DNA of 64,000 nucleotides, taken from positions 1 to 64,000 of the forward strand of contig NZ_JWIG01000030.1 of assembly GCF_000814675.1 (NCBI RefSeq), written 5' to 3'. This stretch comes from Pseudoalteromonas distincta (lineage in GTDB: Bacteria; Pseudomonadota; Gammaproteobacteria; Enterobacterales; Alteromonadaceae). Both the position numbers and the translations under genes were made by a program. The stretch's first letter is position 1. Each line of letters opens with the position of its first letter. Shown here one piece after another: positions 17,912 through 26,038 of this stretch. The notes beneath the pieces are model-generated. The model was not told where the DNA came from. It ran no database searches and was given only the letters and a program-made list of their open reading frames with translations.

Positions 17912-18030
17912 AAAGCTGCGCTTTTTACGCGCGCAAGCTTGGCGTATAAGATAAATATTAAACTGCGAGTTTAGCCTTTCCTTTAGGCCTACGGCTTGCT
18001 AACGGGATGAGCGAAGCTCGCAATAATTGC
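17912..18030. repeat. Direct repeat, copy 2
   Basis: This is the partner of the repeat at 16466-16580 in the same orientation. 27 of the first 28 bases are identical, and the distal block GCTTGCTAACGGG...GAGCGAAGCTCGC is similar. It occupies much of the 376 bp gap between the esterase start and rpsF; the remainder holds the rpsF promoter and leader. Confidence 0.7.
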
Positions 18031-18068
18031 CTTTAAACTCTTATCTATAAAAGCTTAAAAAAACCTGC

Positions 18069-18097
18069 TTGCTTAATTATCCGTCTAAGCGTAAAAT
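18069..18097 (+). promoter_or_regulatory. Promoter of the rpsF operon
   Basis: TTGCTT (18069-18074) and TAAAAT (18092-18097) are separated by exactly 17 bp and followed by a G+C-rich discriminator (GCGCGC). That pattern suits a growth-rate-controlled ribosomal protein promoter. The leader to the start codon is about 85 nt. Confidence 0.75.
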
Positions 18098-18133
18098 GCG
18101 CGCTCATTTCGGCTTTTAAACTATTAATTCCTT

Positions 18134-18166
18134 GCCTTAAACCGACCGGCCGAAACGGTAGAAGGC
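18134..18166 (+). promoter_or_regulatory. Probable S6:S18-binding leader motif of rpsF
   Basis: GCCTT (18134-18138) pairs with AAGGC (18162-18166), and inside it ACCG pairs with CGGT (18156-18159), leaving a bulge that contains CCG. Leader elements bound by the S6:S18 complex in many bacteria have this stem, CCG bulge and ACCG features, and they repress the rpsF operon. The identification comes from pattern and position only. Confidence 0.6.
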
Positions 18167-18189
18167 TCTATTAACCGTAAGGAATATCC

Positions 18190-18531
18190 ATGCGTCATTA
18201 CGAAATCGTATTCATGGTTCACCCTGATCAGAGTGAGCAAGTAACTGGTATGATCGAACGTTATACTGGTTCTATCACTGAAGCTGGTGGTACTATCCAC
18301 CGTCTTGAAGACTGGGGCCGCCGTCAACTGGCTTACCCAATCAACAAGCTTCATAAAGCTCATTATGTTCTTATGAACGTTGAAGCACCTACTGAAGTAA
18401 TCAGCGAGCTAGAAACTACTTTCCGCTACAACGATGCAGTGCTTCGTAACTTAGTTATGCGTACTAAAAATGCTGTAACTGAAGCGTCTCCTCTTGCAAG
18501 AGAAGAGAAGAAAGAAGCACCAGCTGCTTAA
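18190..18531 (+). CDS. rpsF: 30S ribosomal protein S6
   Basis: This small-subunit protein binds 16S rRNA together with S18. The family start MRHYEIVFMVHPDQSEQV and internal GGTIHRLEDWGRRQLAYPI and YVLMNVEAP are clear. The 113-residue length includes a short Lys/Glu/Ala-rich tail. It is first in the rpsF-priB-rpsR-rplI operon, and codon use is strongly biased as expected for a highly expressed gene. Confidence 0.97.
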   Translation: MRHYEIVFMVHPDQSEQVTGMIERYTGSITEAGGTIHRLEDWGRRQLAYPINKLHKAHYVLMNVEAPTEVISELETTFRYNDAVLRNLVMRTKNAVTEASPLAREEKKEAPAA

Positions 18532-18589
18532 TTGTTTTGAGTCCTAGCATGGCATGTAGTCAGCAGTTATTATAATGGTTAGCCCATAT

Positions 18590-18892
18590 ATGAATCAGCT
18601 GGTTATATCTGGGGTAGTTTGTAAAACTCCCAAGTTTAGCCAAAGCCCTGCTGGCATCCCGCATTGTATTTTTGTTGTAGAACATAAATCAATGCAAACC
18701 GAAGCAGACCTTAACCGTAATAGTTATGTGAGGCTTCAGGTAGTTGCCAGTGGAAAGCAAATGCAACAACAGACTCAACATTTGCACGTTGGGCAGGCAT
18801 TGCAAGTGAGTGGTTTTTTAAATCGCCACGAAGGTCGTAACGGCCTTAGCCAATTGGTTTTGCATGCTCAGCATATAGAAAGAATTATTTGA
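18590..18892 (+). CDS. priB: Primosomal replication protein N (PriB)
   Basis: PriB is an OB-fold single-stranded DNA-binding protein that helps PriA restart stalled replication forks. MNQLVISGVVCKTPKFSQSP and GIPHCIFVVEHKS match the conserved N-terminal region, and GLSQLVLHAQHIE matches the C-terminal strand. The ATG at 18590 is chosen because it aligns with E. coli PriB; an in-frame ATG five codons upstream is possible. It sits between rpsF and rpsR as in enterobacteria. Confidence 0.92.
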   Translation: MNQLVISGVVCKTPKFSQSPAGIPHCIFVVEHKSMQTEADLNRNSYVRLQVVASGKQMQQQTQHLHVGQALQVSGFLNRHEGRNGLSQLVLHAQHIERII

Positions 18893-18904
18893 GGAATTAA
18901 TCTC

Positions 18905-19132
18905 ATGGCACGTTATTTCAGACGTCGTAAGTTCTGCCGCTTTAAAGCGGAAGGCGTACAACAAATCGATTACAAAGATCTAGCTACTCTTAGAAACTAT
19001 GTTACAGAAAGTGGCAAAATCGTACCTAGCCGTATCACAGGTACTAGCGCTAAATACCAGCGCCAGCTAGCAACTGCTATTAAGCGTGCTCGCTACTTAG
19101 CCCTTCTTCCATACACTGACTTACATAAGTAA
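18905..19132 (+). CDS. rpsR: 30S ribosomal protein S18
   Basis: S18 is a 75-residue protein that pairs with S6 on the 30S platform. The start MARYFRRRKFCRFKAEGVQ and the block KIVPSRITGTSAKYQRQLA are diagnostic. A strong GAGGAATTAATCTC leader lies 12 bp after priB. The S6:S18 complex is expected to feed back on the operon leader. Confidence 0.97.
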   Translation: MARYFRRRKFCRFKAEGVQQIDYKDLATLRNYVTESGKIVPSRITGTSAKYQRQLATAIKRARYLALLPYTDLHK

Positions 19133-19167
19133 GCAGCGGATTAACAGTTTTTAAAAGGTGTAGAAAC

Positions 19168-19620
19168 ATGCAAGTTATTCTACTAGATAAGATCGCTAAC
19201 CTAGGTAGCCTAGGTGAACAGGTTGTAGTTAAATCTGGTTTCGCACGTAACTTCCTTTTCCCGCAAGGTAAGGCAGTTCCTGCGACTAAAGCTAACATTG
19301 AAACGTTTGACGCTCGTCGTGCAGAACTTGAAGCGAAAATCGCTGAACAGTTAGTTGCTGCACAAGCACGCGCTGAAAAACTAGAAGCATTAGCAGAAGT
19401 TACATTAGTATCTAAAGCTGGTGACGAAGGTAAGTTATTCGGTTCAATCGGTACTCGTGACATCGCTGACGCTATCTCAGCTGTTGGTGTTGAAGTTGCT
19501 AAGTCAGAAGTTCGTTTGCCTCTAGGTACTATCCGTGAGACTGGTGAATTTGACGTATCAATTTCAGTTCACTCAGACGTAACGGCTACTATCAAAGTAA
19601 TCGTAATCGCTGAAGCTTAA
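19168..19620 (+). CDS. rplI: 50S ribosomal protein L9
   Basis: This two-domain large-subunit protein has 150 residues. The N-terminal rRNA-binding part has MQVILLDKIANLGSLGEQV and the signature GFARNFLFPQGKA. A long helix leads to the C-terminal domain ending IKVIVIAEA. It is the last gene of the operon and is followed by a strong terminator. Confidence 0.97.
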   Translation: MQVILLDKIANLGSLGEQVVVKSGFARNFLFPQGKAVPATKANIETFDARRAELEAKIAEQLVAAQARAEKLEALAEVTLVSKAGDEGKLFGSIGTRDIADAISAVGVEVAKSEVRLPLGTIRETGEFDVSISVHSDVTATIKVIVIAEA

Positions 19621-19634
19621 TTTTTAATTAAGCT

Positions 19635-19665
19635 AAAAAAGCCGTGCTATTAGCACGGCTTTTTT
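19635..19665 (+). terminator. Terminator of the rpsF-rplI operon
   Basis: A perfect 14 bp stem (AAAAAAGCCGTGCT with AGCACGGCTTTTTT) has a three-base loop, so the A and T tracts allow termination from either side. Confidence 0.92.
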
Positions 19666-19712
19666 GTGCCTATAATTTGGCTAACTTCATTAGTTGAGGG
19701 CACAGTTTAATA

Positions 19713-19921
19713 ATACCAATCCGCAATAATACTTAATCATTTTGCGGGGCTAAACGTGTCGCTACCTGTGTTAAAAAATTCTCATTTACGACTGCATGGA
19801 TGCAGAAGGTAGAGCAATGCAGGAGCAATTGCCGAGAACAACTAAATAGCGAATTTTTTGTCTAGCTATCAACACGTTTTTCCATCCTCAAAATAGATCA
19901 CTTAATTAAGCGAATTGGTAT
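19713..19921. repeat. MITE-like dispersed repeat, copy 1 (family ATACCAATCCGC)
   Basis: This ~209 bp sequence recurs at 53398-53605 with roughly 90% identity by eye. The ends are inverted repeats (ATACCAATCCGC and, reversed, ATACCAATTCGC), and the similarity continues inward for about 40 bp (CTTAATCATTTTG with CAAAATAGATCACTTAA; AACGTGT with AACACGTT). No coding frame is present, as in a non-autonomous miniature element. It fills most of the 435 bp between rplI and the sigma factor gene; nothing else was recognised in that gap. Confidence 0.85.
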
Positions 19922-20056
19922 AAAACCTCGTATAAGCCCCTTTTTATTCAATTATTTTTTCATTCCTTTTAAACCTTTTCGAACTGTCATTACGTCTAAC
20001 TTATCAATACACTTAAATAGCAACTCAACAATAATAATTAAAAGGCGGCATCACGG

Positions 20057-20605
20057 ATGTTACATGTTAAACCCGAACCAGCGCCTTTGTGCGAAGCTGC
20101 ACTCATTGAGCGAGTTAAATCGGGTGATCAAGGCGCATACACAACGCTTTATGAGTTACATATAAAACGAGTATACGGTTTATGTTTACGTTTATTAGCA
20201 GACCAAGCACACGCCGAAGACGCCGCCCAAGAGGTATTTGTACAGGTATGGCATAAAATAGCATTGTTTGATGGGCGTTCGCAGTTCTCTACTTGGCTAT
20301 ATAGTGTTGCCAGCAATGTAGCGATAAGTTACCTGCGCAAGCAAAAAAACTGGTTACAAAAAGTAGTAAGTATTGAACACAGCGGTATGGATGAGCAATC
20401 AGCTAACGACTGCAAAGGCTTAAATGGCCTCGATAAGTTAATAGTAAGGCTTCCTGAGCGCGCACGTATGGTATTTGTATTATTTGCTATTGAAGGTTAC
20501 AGGCACGAGGAAATCGCGGAGCAATTAGGTATGGCTGTTGGTTCAAGTAAGTCACAATATCATCGTGCTAGGCAGTTATTACAAGAGTGGTATGAAAATG
20601 AGTAA
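20057..20605 (+). CDS. ECF-type RNA polymerase sigma factor
   Basis: This 182-residue protein directs RNA polymerase to a small regulon. Sigma region 2 (YELHIKRVYGLCLRLLADQA, then EDAAQEVFVQVWHKI and STWLYSVASNVAISYLRK) and region 4 (LPERARMVFVLFAIEGYRHEEIAEQLGM) are both complete. It overlaps the next gene by 14 bp, the usual coupling of an ECF factor to its antagonist. The trio sits between rplI and dnaB. Confidence 0.93.
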   Translation: MLHVKPEPAPLCEAALIERVKSGDQGAYTTLYELHIKRVYGLCLRLLADQAHAEDAAQEVFVQVWHKIALFDGRSQFSTWLYSVASNVAISYLRKQKNWLQKVVSIEHSGMDEQSANDCKGLNGLDKLIVRLPERARMVFVLFAIEGYRHEEIAEQLGMAVGSSKSQYHRARQLLQEWYENE

Positions 20606-21074
20606 ACCAAACTTTAACGACTACTTAAATAAGTCATTAAACACGCTTGATAAAGAAATTACGCCACAAAAAGATTTATGGGCGGGGATTGAGCGAGCAA
20701 TTGTTAATAATAAGCAGAACCCAAACAGCACTATTATTTGGCCAAAACTAACGGCAATAGCAGCGTGTACTGTGGCTGCTTTAATTGCTGTTAATATATT
20801 TGTTATAGCACCTGAACCACAGCCCGTAGTGGCTATAAGTGATTACTTTTCGGCTCAAAAAAATAGTTTGTTAGTTGAATACGAAAATAAAGAAGCATTA
20901 ACCACTAACTGGCAAACGCAACTACAAGAACTTGAAGAAGCTGAGCAAGCAATAAAGCAAGCTCTTGAAAACGAACCACAAAACCAAGCGCTACTGACAA
21001 TGTTAGCGCAAATATATCAACAACAACTTGATTTAATTAACAAGGTGCACGCGCCACGTTGGCAGCACATTTAG
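20592..21074 (+). CDS. Small membrane protein, probable anti-sigma factor
   Basis: There is no recognisable zinc-binding anti-sigma motif. A cytoplasmic N-terminus of about 50 residues leads to one membrane segment (ACTVAALIAVNIFVIA), then a periplasmic part with a Gln/Glu-rich coiled coil (WQTQLQELEEAEQAIKQAL). ATG at 20592 (MKMSKPNF), or 20598, is chosen; an upstream frame start inside the sigma gene is unlikely. Overlap with the sigma gene and the one-pass topology support an anti-sigma role, which remains an inference. Confidence 0.72.
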   Translation: MKMSKPNFNDYLNKSLNTLDKEITPQKDLWAGIERAIVNNKQNPNSTIIWPKLTAIAACTVAALIAVNIFVIAPEPQPVVAISDYFSAQKNSLLVEYENKEALTTNWQTQLQELEEAEQAIKQALENEPQNQALLTMLAQIYQQQLDLINKVHAPRWQHI

Positions 21075-21083
21075 GAGTACGAT

Positions 21084-22022
21084 ATGAAAGCGATTTTATT
21101 AGGACTGAGCTTATTTCCGTTGGCGGCATTTGCGGGTGAAAAAATAGATAAGCAAATAGACGTACCAAGTGGCGGCACTATTTTTATTGAAAACCAACGC
21201 GGTGATATACATATTACAGGCTGGGATAAAAACGAATTAAAAGTATCTGGCGAGCTTGATGATAAAGCACAGGGTTATGAGCTTAAAACAAGTGGCGATA
21301 AAACACAGTTTATTGTAAAAATGCCCCGTAAATCAAATTGGGGCAATAGTGGTGACGGCTCAAACCTAACTATATTTATGCCTAAAAGCAGTAGCTTAGA
21401 GTTTGCTGGCGTTAATGTATCGGTGACTGCAAAGGAGCTTAAAAACGGCGCTGAAGTTGATGTAGTTAATGGTGAAATTACGGTAGATGATATTACTGGC
21501 AACATTAAGCTCACCACTGTAAATGGTGATGTGAACGCTGAGAACTTAAACGGGAATATTCAGTTTGAAACCGTAAATGGTGAAATTAACGATAGACAAT
21601 CAAGTGGTGAGCTGCGTTTTAGCGCTGTTAATGGTGATATTAAATCAACTTCAAGCGCTAATGATGTACGCCTTGAAAACGTAAATGGCGATATAGAATT
21701 TATGCTATCGGCTATTCAAAACCTACGTATTAATACGGTCAATGGCGAAGCAGAAGTACAGATTAACGAGCTTTTAAAAGGCGGTGATGTACGTTTTGAA
21801 TCAGTAAGTGGTGATGCCGACTTTTATTTCCCACAAAGTGTATCAGCAAAGTTTGAAATTAAAGCCCATGCTAATGGTAAAATCATTAACAAAGTCAGTA
21901 GTGACAAAGTCAGTAAAGCTAAATATGGCCCAGCCAGTGATTTAGAGTTTAGTATTAATGGCGGTAATGCAAATGTCGAAATGGATACCATAAGTGGACG
22001 AATAGAGCTTCGTACCAAATAA
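21084..22022 (+). CDS. Exported DUF4097-type beta-helix protein
   Basis: A signal peptide (MKAILLGLSLFPLAAFAG) is followed by about 290 residues of short repeats built on (V/T)VNG(D/E)(I/V), seen about eight times (VDVVNGEITVD, LTTVNGDVNAE, FETVNGEINDR, FSAVNGDIKST and so on). This pattern forms a right-handed parallel beta-helix in the DUF4097/adhesin-like family. The role is unknown. It is nine bases behind the anti-sigma-like gene, so it may be the regulated output or a sensor partner of that sigma system. Confidence 0.82.
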   Translation: MKAILLGLSLFPLAAFAGEKIDKQIDVPSGGTIFIENQRGDIHITGWDKNELKVSGELDDKAQGYELKTSGDKTQFIVKMPRKSNWGNSGDGSNLTIFMPKSSSLEFAGVNVSVTAKELKNGAEVDVVNGEITVDDITGNIKLTTVNGDVNAENLNGNIQFETVNGEINDRQSSGELRFSAVNGDIKSTSSANDVRLENVNGDIEFMLSAIQNLRINTVNGEAEVQINELLKGGDVRFESVSGDADFYFPQSVSAKFEIKAHANGKIINKVSSDKVSKAKYGPASDLEFSINGGNANVEMDTISGRIELRTK

Positions 22023-22046
22023 CACTCATTCCCCATCACGATTACA

Positions 22047-22073
22047 AAAAGCAGGAAAGATTTCCTGCTTTTC
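22047..22073 (+). terminator. Terminator after the sigma/DUF4097 operon
   Basis: AAAAGCAGGAA pairs with TTCCTGCTTTT around a three-base loop, followed by CTATTT. It separates this operon from dnaB. Confidence 0.8.
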
Positions 22074-22134
22074 TATTTGCACAGCCCCTGCAAGTCGATA
22101 GAATAGAGCCATTCAATTTTACTACTGTGAAGTT

Positions 22135-23514
22135 ATGGCCAAACCAGATAAGCAAGTCGATACTCTTAAAGTTCCTCCCCATTCAATAGAAGCTGAACAA
22201 TCTGTTTTAGGTGGCTTAATGCTTGATAACCAAGCTTTTGACCGCGTAGCTGAGCTTGTTGTATCACAGGATTTTTATACCCGCACGCACAAGTTAATTT
22301 TTGAGGCGATGACGGCACTTGCTGAGATTGGCGATCCGATAGATTTAATCACTATTTCTGAAAGTTTAGAAAAAAATAATAAACTTGCAGGTATTGGTGG
22401 TTTTGCTTACTTAGCCGAAATTGCTAAAAATACGCCAAGTGCAGCCAACATTGATGCCTACGCAAACATTGTACGTGAGCGTGCTGTTGTACGTGAAATG
22501 ATTGGCGTGGCAAATGAAATAGCCGAAGCGGGTTTTAATACCGAAGGGCGTACTAGTCACGACTTACTCGACTTTGCCGAAAGCAAAGTATTTAAAATTG
22601 CCGAGCAACGTACAAAAAGTACGGAAGGCCCGCAAAGTATTCATAACATACTCGAAAAAACCGTTGATAAAATAGAAGAGCTTTATCAATCGCCACAAGA
22701 TGGTGTAACGGGTGTAAGTACAGGTTATGCCGATCTTGATAAAATGACGACAGGCCTGCAGCCGTCTGACTTAATTATTGTGGCAGCGCGTCCTTCAATG
22801 GGTAAAACCACCTTTGCGATGAACCTTGCAGAACATGCCGCAATGACTCAAGACAAACCCGTGCTAATTTACTCGCTAGAGATGCCTTCAGAACAAATTA
22901 TGATGAGGATGTTAGCGTCTCTTGGCCGTATTAACCAAACTAAGGTACGTACAGGTCAGTTAGATGATGACGATTGGGCGCGACTTTCATCAACAATGGG
23001 CTTGTTGATGGAAAAAGGCAAAATGTATGTTGATGATGCCTCGGGCTTAACACCTACCGATGTTCGCTCTCGTGCACGTCGTATTGCGCGTGACCACGGT
23101 GGCATTAGTATGATCATGGTCGATTACTTGCAGCTAATGCGTGTACCTAGCCTTGCTGATAACCGAACGCTTGAAATTGCTGAAATTTCGCGTTCACTTA
23201 AATCACTAGCAAAAGAGCTAAAATGTCCGGTTGTCGCGCTTTCGCAGCTAAACCGTACGCTAGAGCAACGTGCTGATAAACGCCCAATTAACTCAGATTT
23301 ACGTGAGTCAGGGTCGATAGAGCAGGATGCCGATTTAATCATGTTTATTTACCGTGACGAAGTTTACAACGAAGACAGTACTGATAAAGGTATTGCTGAA
23401 ATTATCATAGGTAAACAACGTAACGGCCCAATTGGTAAAGTGCGTTTAACATTCCAAGGTCAATTTTCTCGCTTTGATAATTACGCGGGACCAGCGGTAG
23501 ATGACGATTACTAA
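22135..23514 (+). CDS. dnaB: Replicative DNA helicase DnaB
   Basis: This hexameric 5'-3' helicase of the replication fork has 459 residues. The N-terminal domain starts VPPHSIEAEQSVLGGLMLDN. The RecA-like domain has Walker A ARPSMGKTTFAMNLA, the B-type motif MIMVDYLQLM and ALSQLNRTLEQRADKRP. No intein or insertion is visible. The stop codon overlaps the alr start (TAATG), preserving the gammaproteobacterial dnaB-alr pair. Confidence 0.97.
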   Translation: MAKPDKQVDTLKVPPHSIEAEQSVLGGLMLDNQAFDRVAELVVSQDFYTRTHKLIFEAMTALAEIGDPIDLITISESLEKNNKLAGIGGFAYLAEIAKNTPSAANIDAYANIVRERAVVREMIGVANEIAEAGFNTEGRTSHDLLDFAESKVFKIAEQRTKSTEGPQSIHNILEKTVDKIEELYQSPQDGVTGVSTGYADLDKMTTGLQPSDLIIVAARPSMGKTTFAMNLAEHAAMTQDKPVLIYSLEMPSEQIMMRMLASLGRINQTKVRTGQLDDDDWARLSSTMGLLMEKGKMYVDDASGLTPTDVRSRARRIARDHGGISMIMVDYLQLMRVPSLADNRTLEIAEISRSLKSLAKELKCPVVALSQLNRTLEQRADKRPINSDLRESGSIEQDADLIMFIYRDEVYNEDSTDKGIAEIIIGKQRNGPIGKVRLTFQGQFSRFDNYAGPAVDDDY

Positions 23515-24593
23515 TGCGCTTAGCCACTGCTGAAATTAACTTAACGGCACTTGCGCATAATTTAGCGCAAGTTAAGTGCTTTGCACCTAACAGCAAAGTA
23601 ATGGCGGTGCTAAAAGCAAATGCTTACGGGCATGGATTAGTAACGATTGCGCAGCATTTAAATAATGCTGACGCATTTGCTGTGGCACGTATAGATGAAG
23701 GGCTCGCCCTTCGAGCTGGGGGCTTAACAAAGCCAATTGTATTACTAGAAGGCTTTTTTAACAAAGCCGACTTACCTATTTTACTTGCCAACAATTTTCA
23801 AACTATTATTCACGATGAGTACCAATTAGCGGCGCTTGAAAAAGCAAAGCTAGATGCACCAATAACATGCTGGTTAAAAGTAAATACAGGTATGCACCGA
23901 TTAGGTATTGCGCCAGAGCAGTTTGAAGCGTTTTATAACCGCTTGCAAAAAACACCTAACGCTAAAAATACCGTTAATTTAATGACCCACTTTTCGTGTG
24001 CTGATGACGTTGATAATGCTAAAACGGTTCAACAAATTACGTTGTTTGATAATTTAGTGAATGGCATTGACCAAGCGCATTGTTTATCAAATTCGGCTGG
24101 TATTATTGCCTGGCCAAGCGGTCATGGCGATTGGGTACGTCCTGGGCTTATGTTATATGGTGTATCGCCAATGGCAAATGGTATTGGGCAGCAACACAAA
24201 TTAAAACCAGTTATGCGCTTAACTACGCGCGTAATTGCAGTACGAGATGTGCCTGCTAATGAGGCTGTTGGGTATGGTGGTCGTTGGAAAAGCGATAAAC
24301 CAACCAAGTTAGCTGTTGTAGCTATGGGTTATGGCGATGGTTATCCTCGGCATGCTAAAGAGGGGACACCGGTAATAATTGGTGAGCAGCGTTATGGTAT
24401 TGTAGGAAGCGTAGCTATGGACATGATCAGCGTTGATATAGGCGCTAATGAGCATAATATTAAAGTTGGCGACAGAGTCACTATGTGGGGCCCTGAGCTT
24501 CCAGTTGAAGAAATAGCACTGTGCGCTGATACTATTCCTTACGAGCTATTATGTAATATTACACCACGCGTAAGTTATGAGTATCAGCCATAG
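23514..24593 (+). CDS. alr: Alanine racemase
   Basis: This PLP enzyme makes D-alanine for peptidoglycan. The PLP lysine is Lys34 in VMAVLKANAYGHG, and the opposite catalytic base is Tyr254 in EAVGYGGRW. GSVAMDMISVD and ELLCNITPRV complete the family pattern. The 359-residue length is normal. It is translationally coupled to dnaB by a one-base overlap. Confidence 0.96.
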   Translation: MRLATAEINLTALAHNLAQVKCFAPNSKVMAVLKANAYGHGLVTIAQHLNNADAFAVARIDEGLALRAGGLTKPIVLLEGFFNKADLPILLANNFQTIIHDEYQLAALEKAKLDAPITCWLKVNTGMHRLGIAPEQFEAFYNRLQKTPNAKNTVNLMTHFSCADDVDNAKTVQQITLFDNLVNGIDQAHCLSNSAGIIAWPSGHGDWVRPGLMLYGVSPMANGIGQQHKLKPVMRLTTRVIAVRDVPANEAVGYGGRWKSDKPTKLAVVAMGYGDGYPRHAKEGTPVIIGEQRYGIVGSVAMDMISVDIGANEHNIKVGDRVTMWGPELPVEEIALCADTIPYELLCNITPRVSYEYQP

Positions 24594-24624
24594 TTAGTTT
24601 TTAGCGTATACCAATTGGGTATAA

Positions 24625-24864
24625 TTACTCTTTTATAAAGTAAATGTCGCTAAAGCCCATACGGGCAAATTCTTGGTCGCGAAAGTTACGAACAGAAGCA
24701 GACCCTTTTGAGGTCATTTCTATTTGGCGTACCATGTTTAAGTAATTTGTTAAATCAATACCCTCGGCAGCAGCAATAGCTTGATACATGTCGTGGTATT
24801 TATCTTTTGCGAAGTTAATTTCGCGCGGTTGGTTTTTAAATGTATACGTTATTCTGCGTGCCAT
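24625..24864 (-). CDS. Conserved small protein, DUF2960-like
   Basis: A 79-residue protein of unknown function with conserved-looking blocks EINFAKDKYHDMYQAIAAAE, IEMTSKGSASVRNFRD and EFARMGFSDIYFIK. I recognise these as like the DUF2960 family seen in Vibrio and Alteromonadales; this is from memory. It is convergent with alr and divergent from the next gene. No signal peptide or membrane segment is seen. Confidence 0.75.
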   Translation of the reverse strand: MARRITYTFKNQPREINFAKDKYHDMYQAIAAAEGIDLTNYLNMVRQIEMTSKGSASVRNFRDQEFARMGFSDIYFIKE

Positions 24865-24964
24865 AATAAGCTCAGTTAAATTGAGTGTTAGTATAATTTT
24901 ACACTGTATTGAACTGGCATTGAATGATTTGTTTAAATCAAATAATTAAAAAGTAGAGTTTAAA

Positions 24965-25216
24965 ATGAAATTATCAGTAGAGATCAGTAAATATCCACTT
25001 CACCAAGATTACATTCCGTTTATTAAAGGCTTTATTGACCGCTTAAACGAATACGAAAATTTAAAAGTGATTACTAATACGCTATCAACGCAAATTTTTG
25101 GTGATTATGATTTAGTAATGCAGGTGTTAAATACCGAAATTAAGCGCTCATATGAAGAATTTGGTAAAGCTATTTTTGTATGTAAGTTTCTCTCTGGCGA
25201 CTTATCGCCTGAATAA
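24965..25216 (+). CDS. YkoF/MTH1187-like small protein, possible thiamine binder
   Basis: An 83-residue soluble protein. The start LSVEISKYPLHQDYIPFIKGFIDRL and the following Gly-Asp-Tyr-Asp-Leu-Val block resemble the small ferredoxin-like YkoF/MTH1187 fold, some members of which bind thiamine or its pyrimidine part. The two downstream genes (PnuC-family transporter, APH-type kinase) make a thiamine role plausible. A miniature repeat separates it from them, so co-transcription is uncertain. Confidence 0.65.
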   Translation: MKLSVEISKYPLHQDYIPFIKGFIDRLNEYENLKVITNTLSTQIFGDYDLVMQVLNTEIKRSYEEFGKAIFVCKFLSGDLSPE

Positions 25217-25222
25217 TCTATA

Positions 25223-25383
25223 ATACCAACCTGCATAAATCTTTGATCAATTTAACGAATTAAATTGCACTATAACGTCGTTAAAATTTTTTTATTTAGA
25301 ACAACTAGATACAAAAATTTTTGCCTAGTTCTAGCTTGATTTTCTTAACGTTAAATAGACCCCGTATATAAGCAGATTGGTAT
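25223..25383. repeat. Short MITE-like repeat with ATACCAAYCTGC ends
   Basis: 161 bp bounded by ATACCAACCTGC and the inverted ATACCAATCTGC (11 of 12 identical). Internal GAACAACTAGATA...ATTTTTGCCTAG is similar to GAACAACTAAATA...ATTTTTTGTCTAG in the 209 bp repeats at 19713 and 53398, so it is a shorter relative. It lies between the YkoF-like gene and the transporter gene. Confidence 0.7.
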
Positions 25384-25417
25384 AACAAATGGCGCAACTA
25401 AACGGTGATTGCATAAT

Positions 25418-26035
25418 ATGGACTTTTTAACACAAACCTTAAGCGGTTTTACAGCAATGTCGCATTGGGAATACATTGCGGTAGGATTGTCGATGGCGTA
25501 CTTATTATTGGCAATAAAGGAAAGCTTATGGTGTTGGCCGGCGGCATTTTTTAGCACGCTCATTTATACAATTATGTACTGGAATGGCGCATTGCTCATG
25601 GAGTCGTTACTTAATTTTTATTATATGTATATGGCTGTGTTTGGATGGGTTGTATGGAGAAAAGGCAAAGCTGAAAATTTAAATATTACCTCGTGGTCGA
25701 TAAACCGTCATGCTGTTTTAATTAGTTTAACAACCGTAGCTGCAATTACAATTGGTTACGTTATGCAAAACTATACGCATGCCGATTTTGCTTATCTTGA
25801 TAGTTTTACAACGTGTTTTGCCGTAGTAACTACCTACTTAGTTGCTAAAAAAGTCCTCGAAAACTGGCTGTACTGGATTGTAATAGATGCCGCTTCCATG
25901 TATTTATATTATGAAAAAGGCTATTACCCAACGCTTGCGCTCTTTATATTTTATACCATTATGGCGGCGTGGGGCTTTAAAACCTGGTACGAAGAGTACG
26001 AACAAAGCCAAGCTAAGCCGCTAGCTCAGCTTTAA
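25418..26035 (+). CDS. PnuC-family vitamin transporter (PnuT-like, probably thiamine)
   Basis: This is an integral membrane facilitator with about seven membrane segments. The family pattern WCWPAAFFSTLIYTIMYWNG, LLNFYYMYMAVFGWVVWRKG and the terminal FIFYTIMAAWGFKTW is clear. PnuC members carry nicotinamide riboside or, as PnuT, thiamine; the downstream kinase and upstream YkoF-like gene favour thiamine. ATG at 25418 is preferred to an in-frame TTG three codons upstream because of spacing from GGTG. No TPP riboswitch was found. Confidence 0.85.
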   Translation: MDFLTQTLSGFTAMSHWEYIAVGLSMAYLLLAIKESLWCWPAAFFSTLIYTIMYWNGALLMESLLNFYYMYMAVFGWVVWRKGKAENLNITSWSINRHAVLISLTTVAAITIGYVMQNYTHADFAYLDSFTTCFAVVTTYLVAKKVLENWLYWIVIDAASMYLYYEKGYYPTLALFIFYTIMAAWGFKTWYEEYEQSQAKPLAQL

Positions 26036-26038
26036 TTA

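Noticed and set aside
24865..25417. A TPP riboswitch upstream of the putative thiamine genes
   Set aside because: No CTGAGA or ACCTGATC-type core was found on either strand; the space is filled by the miniature repeat.
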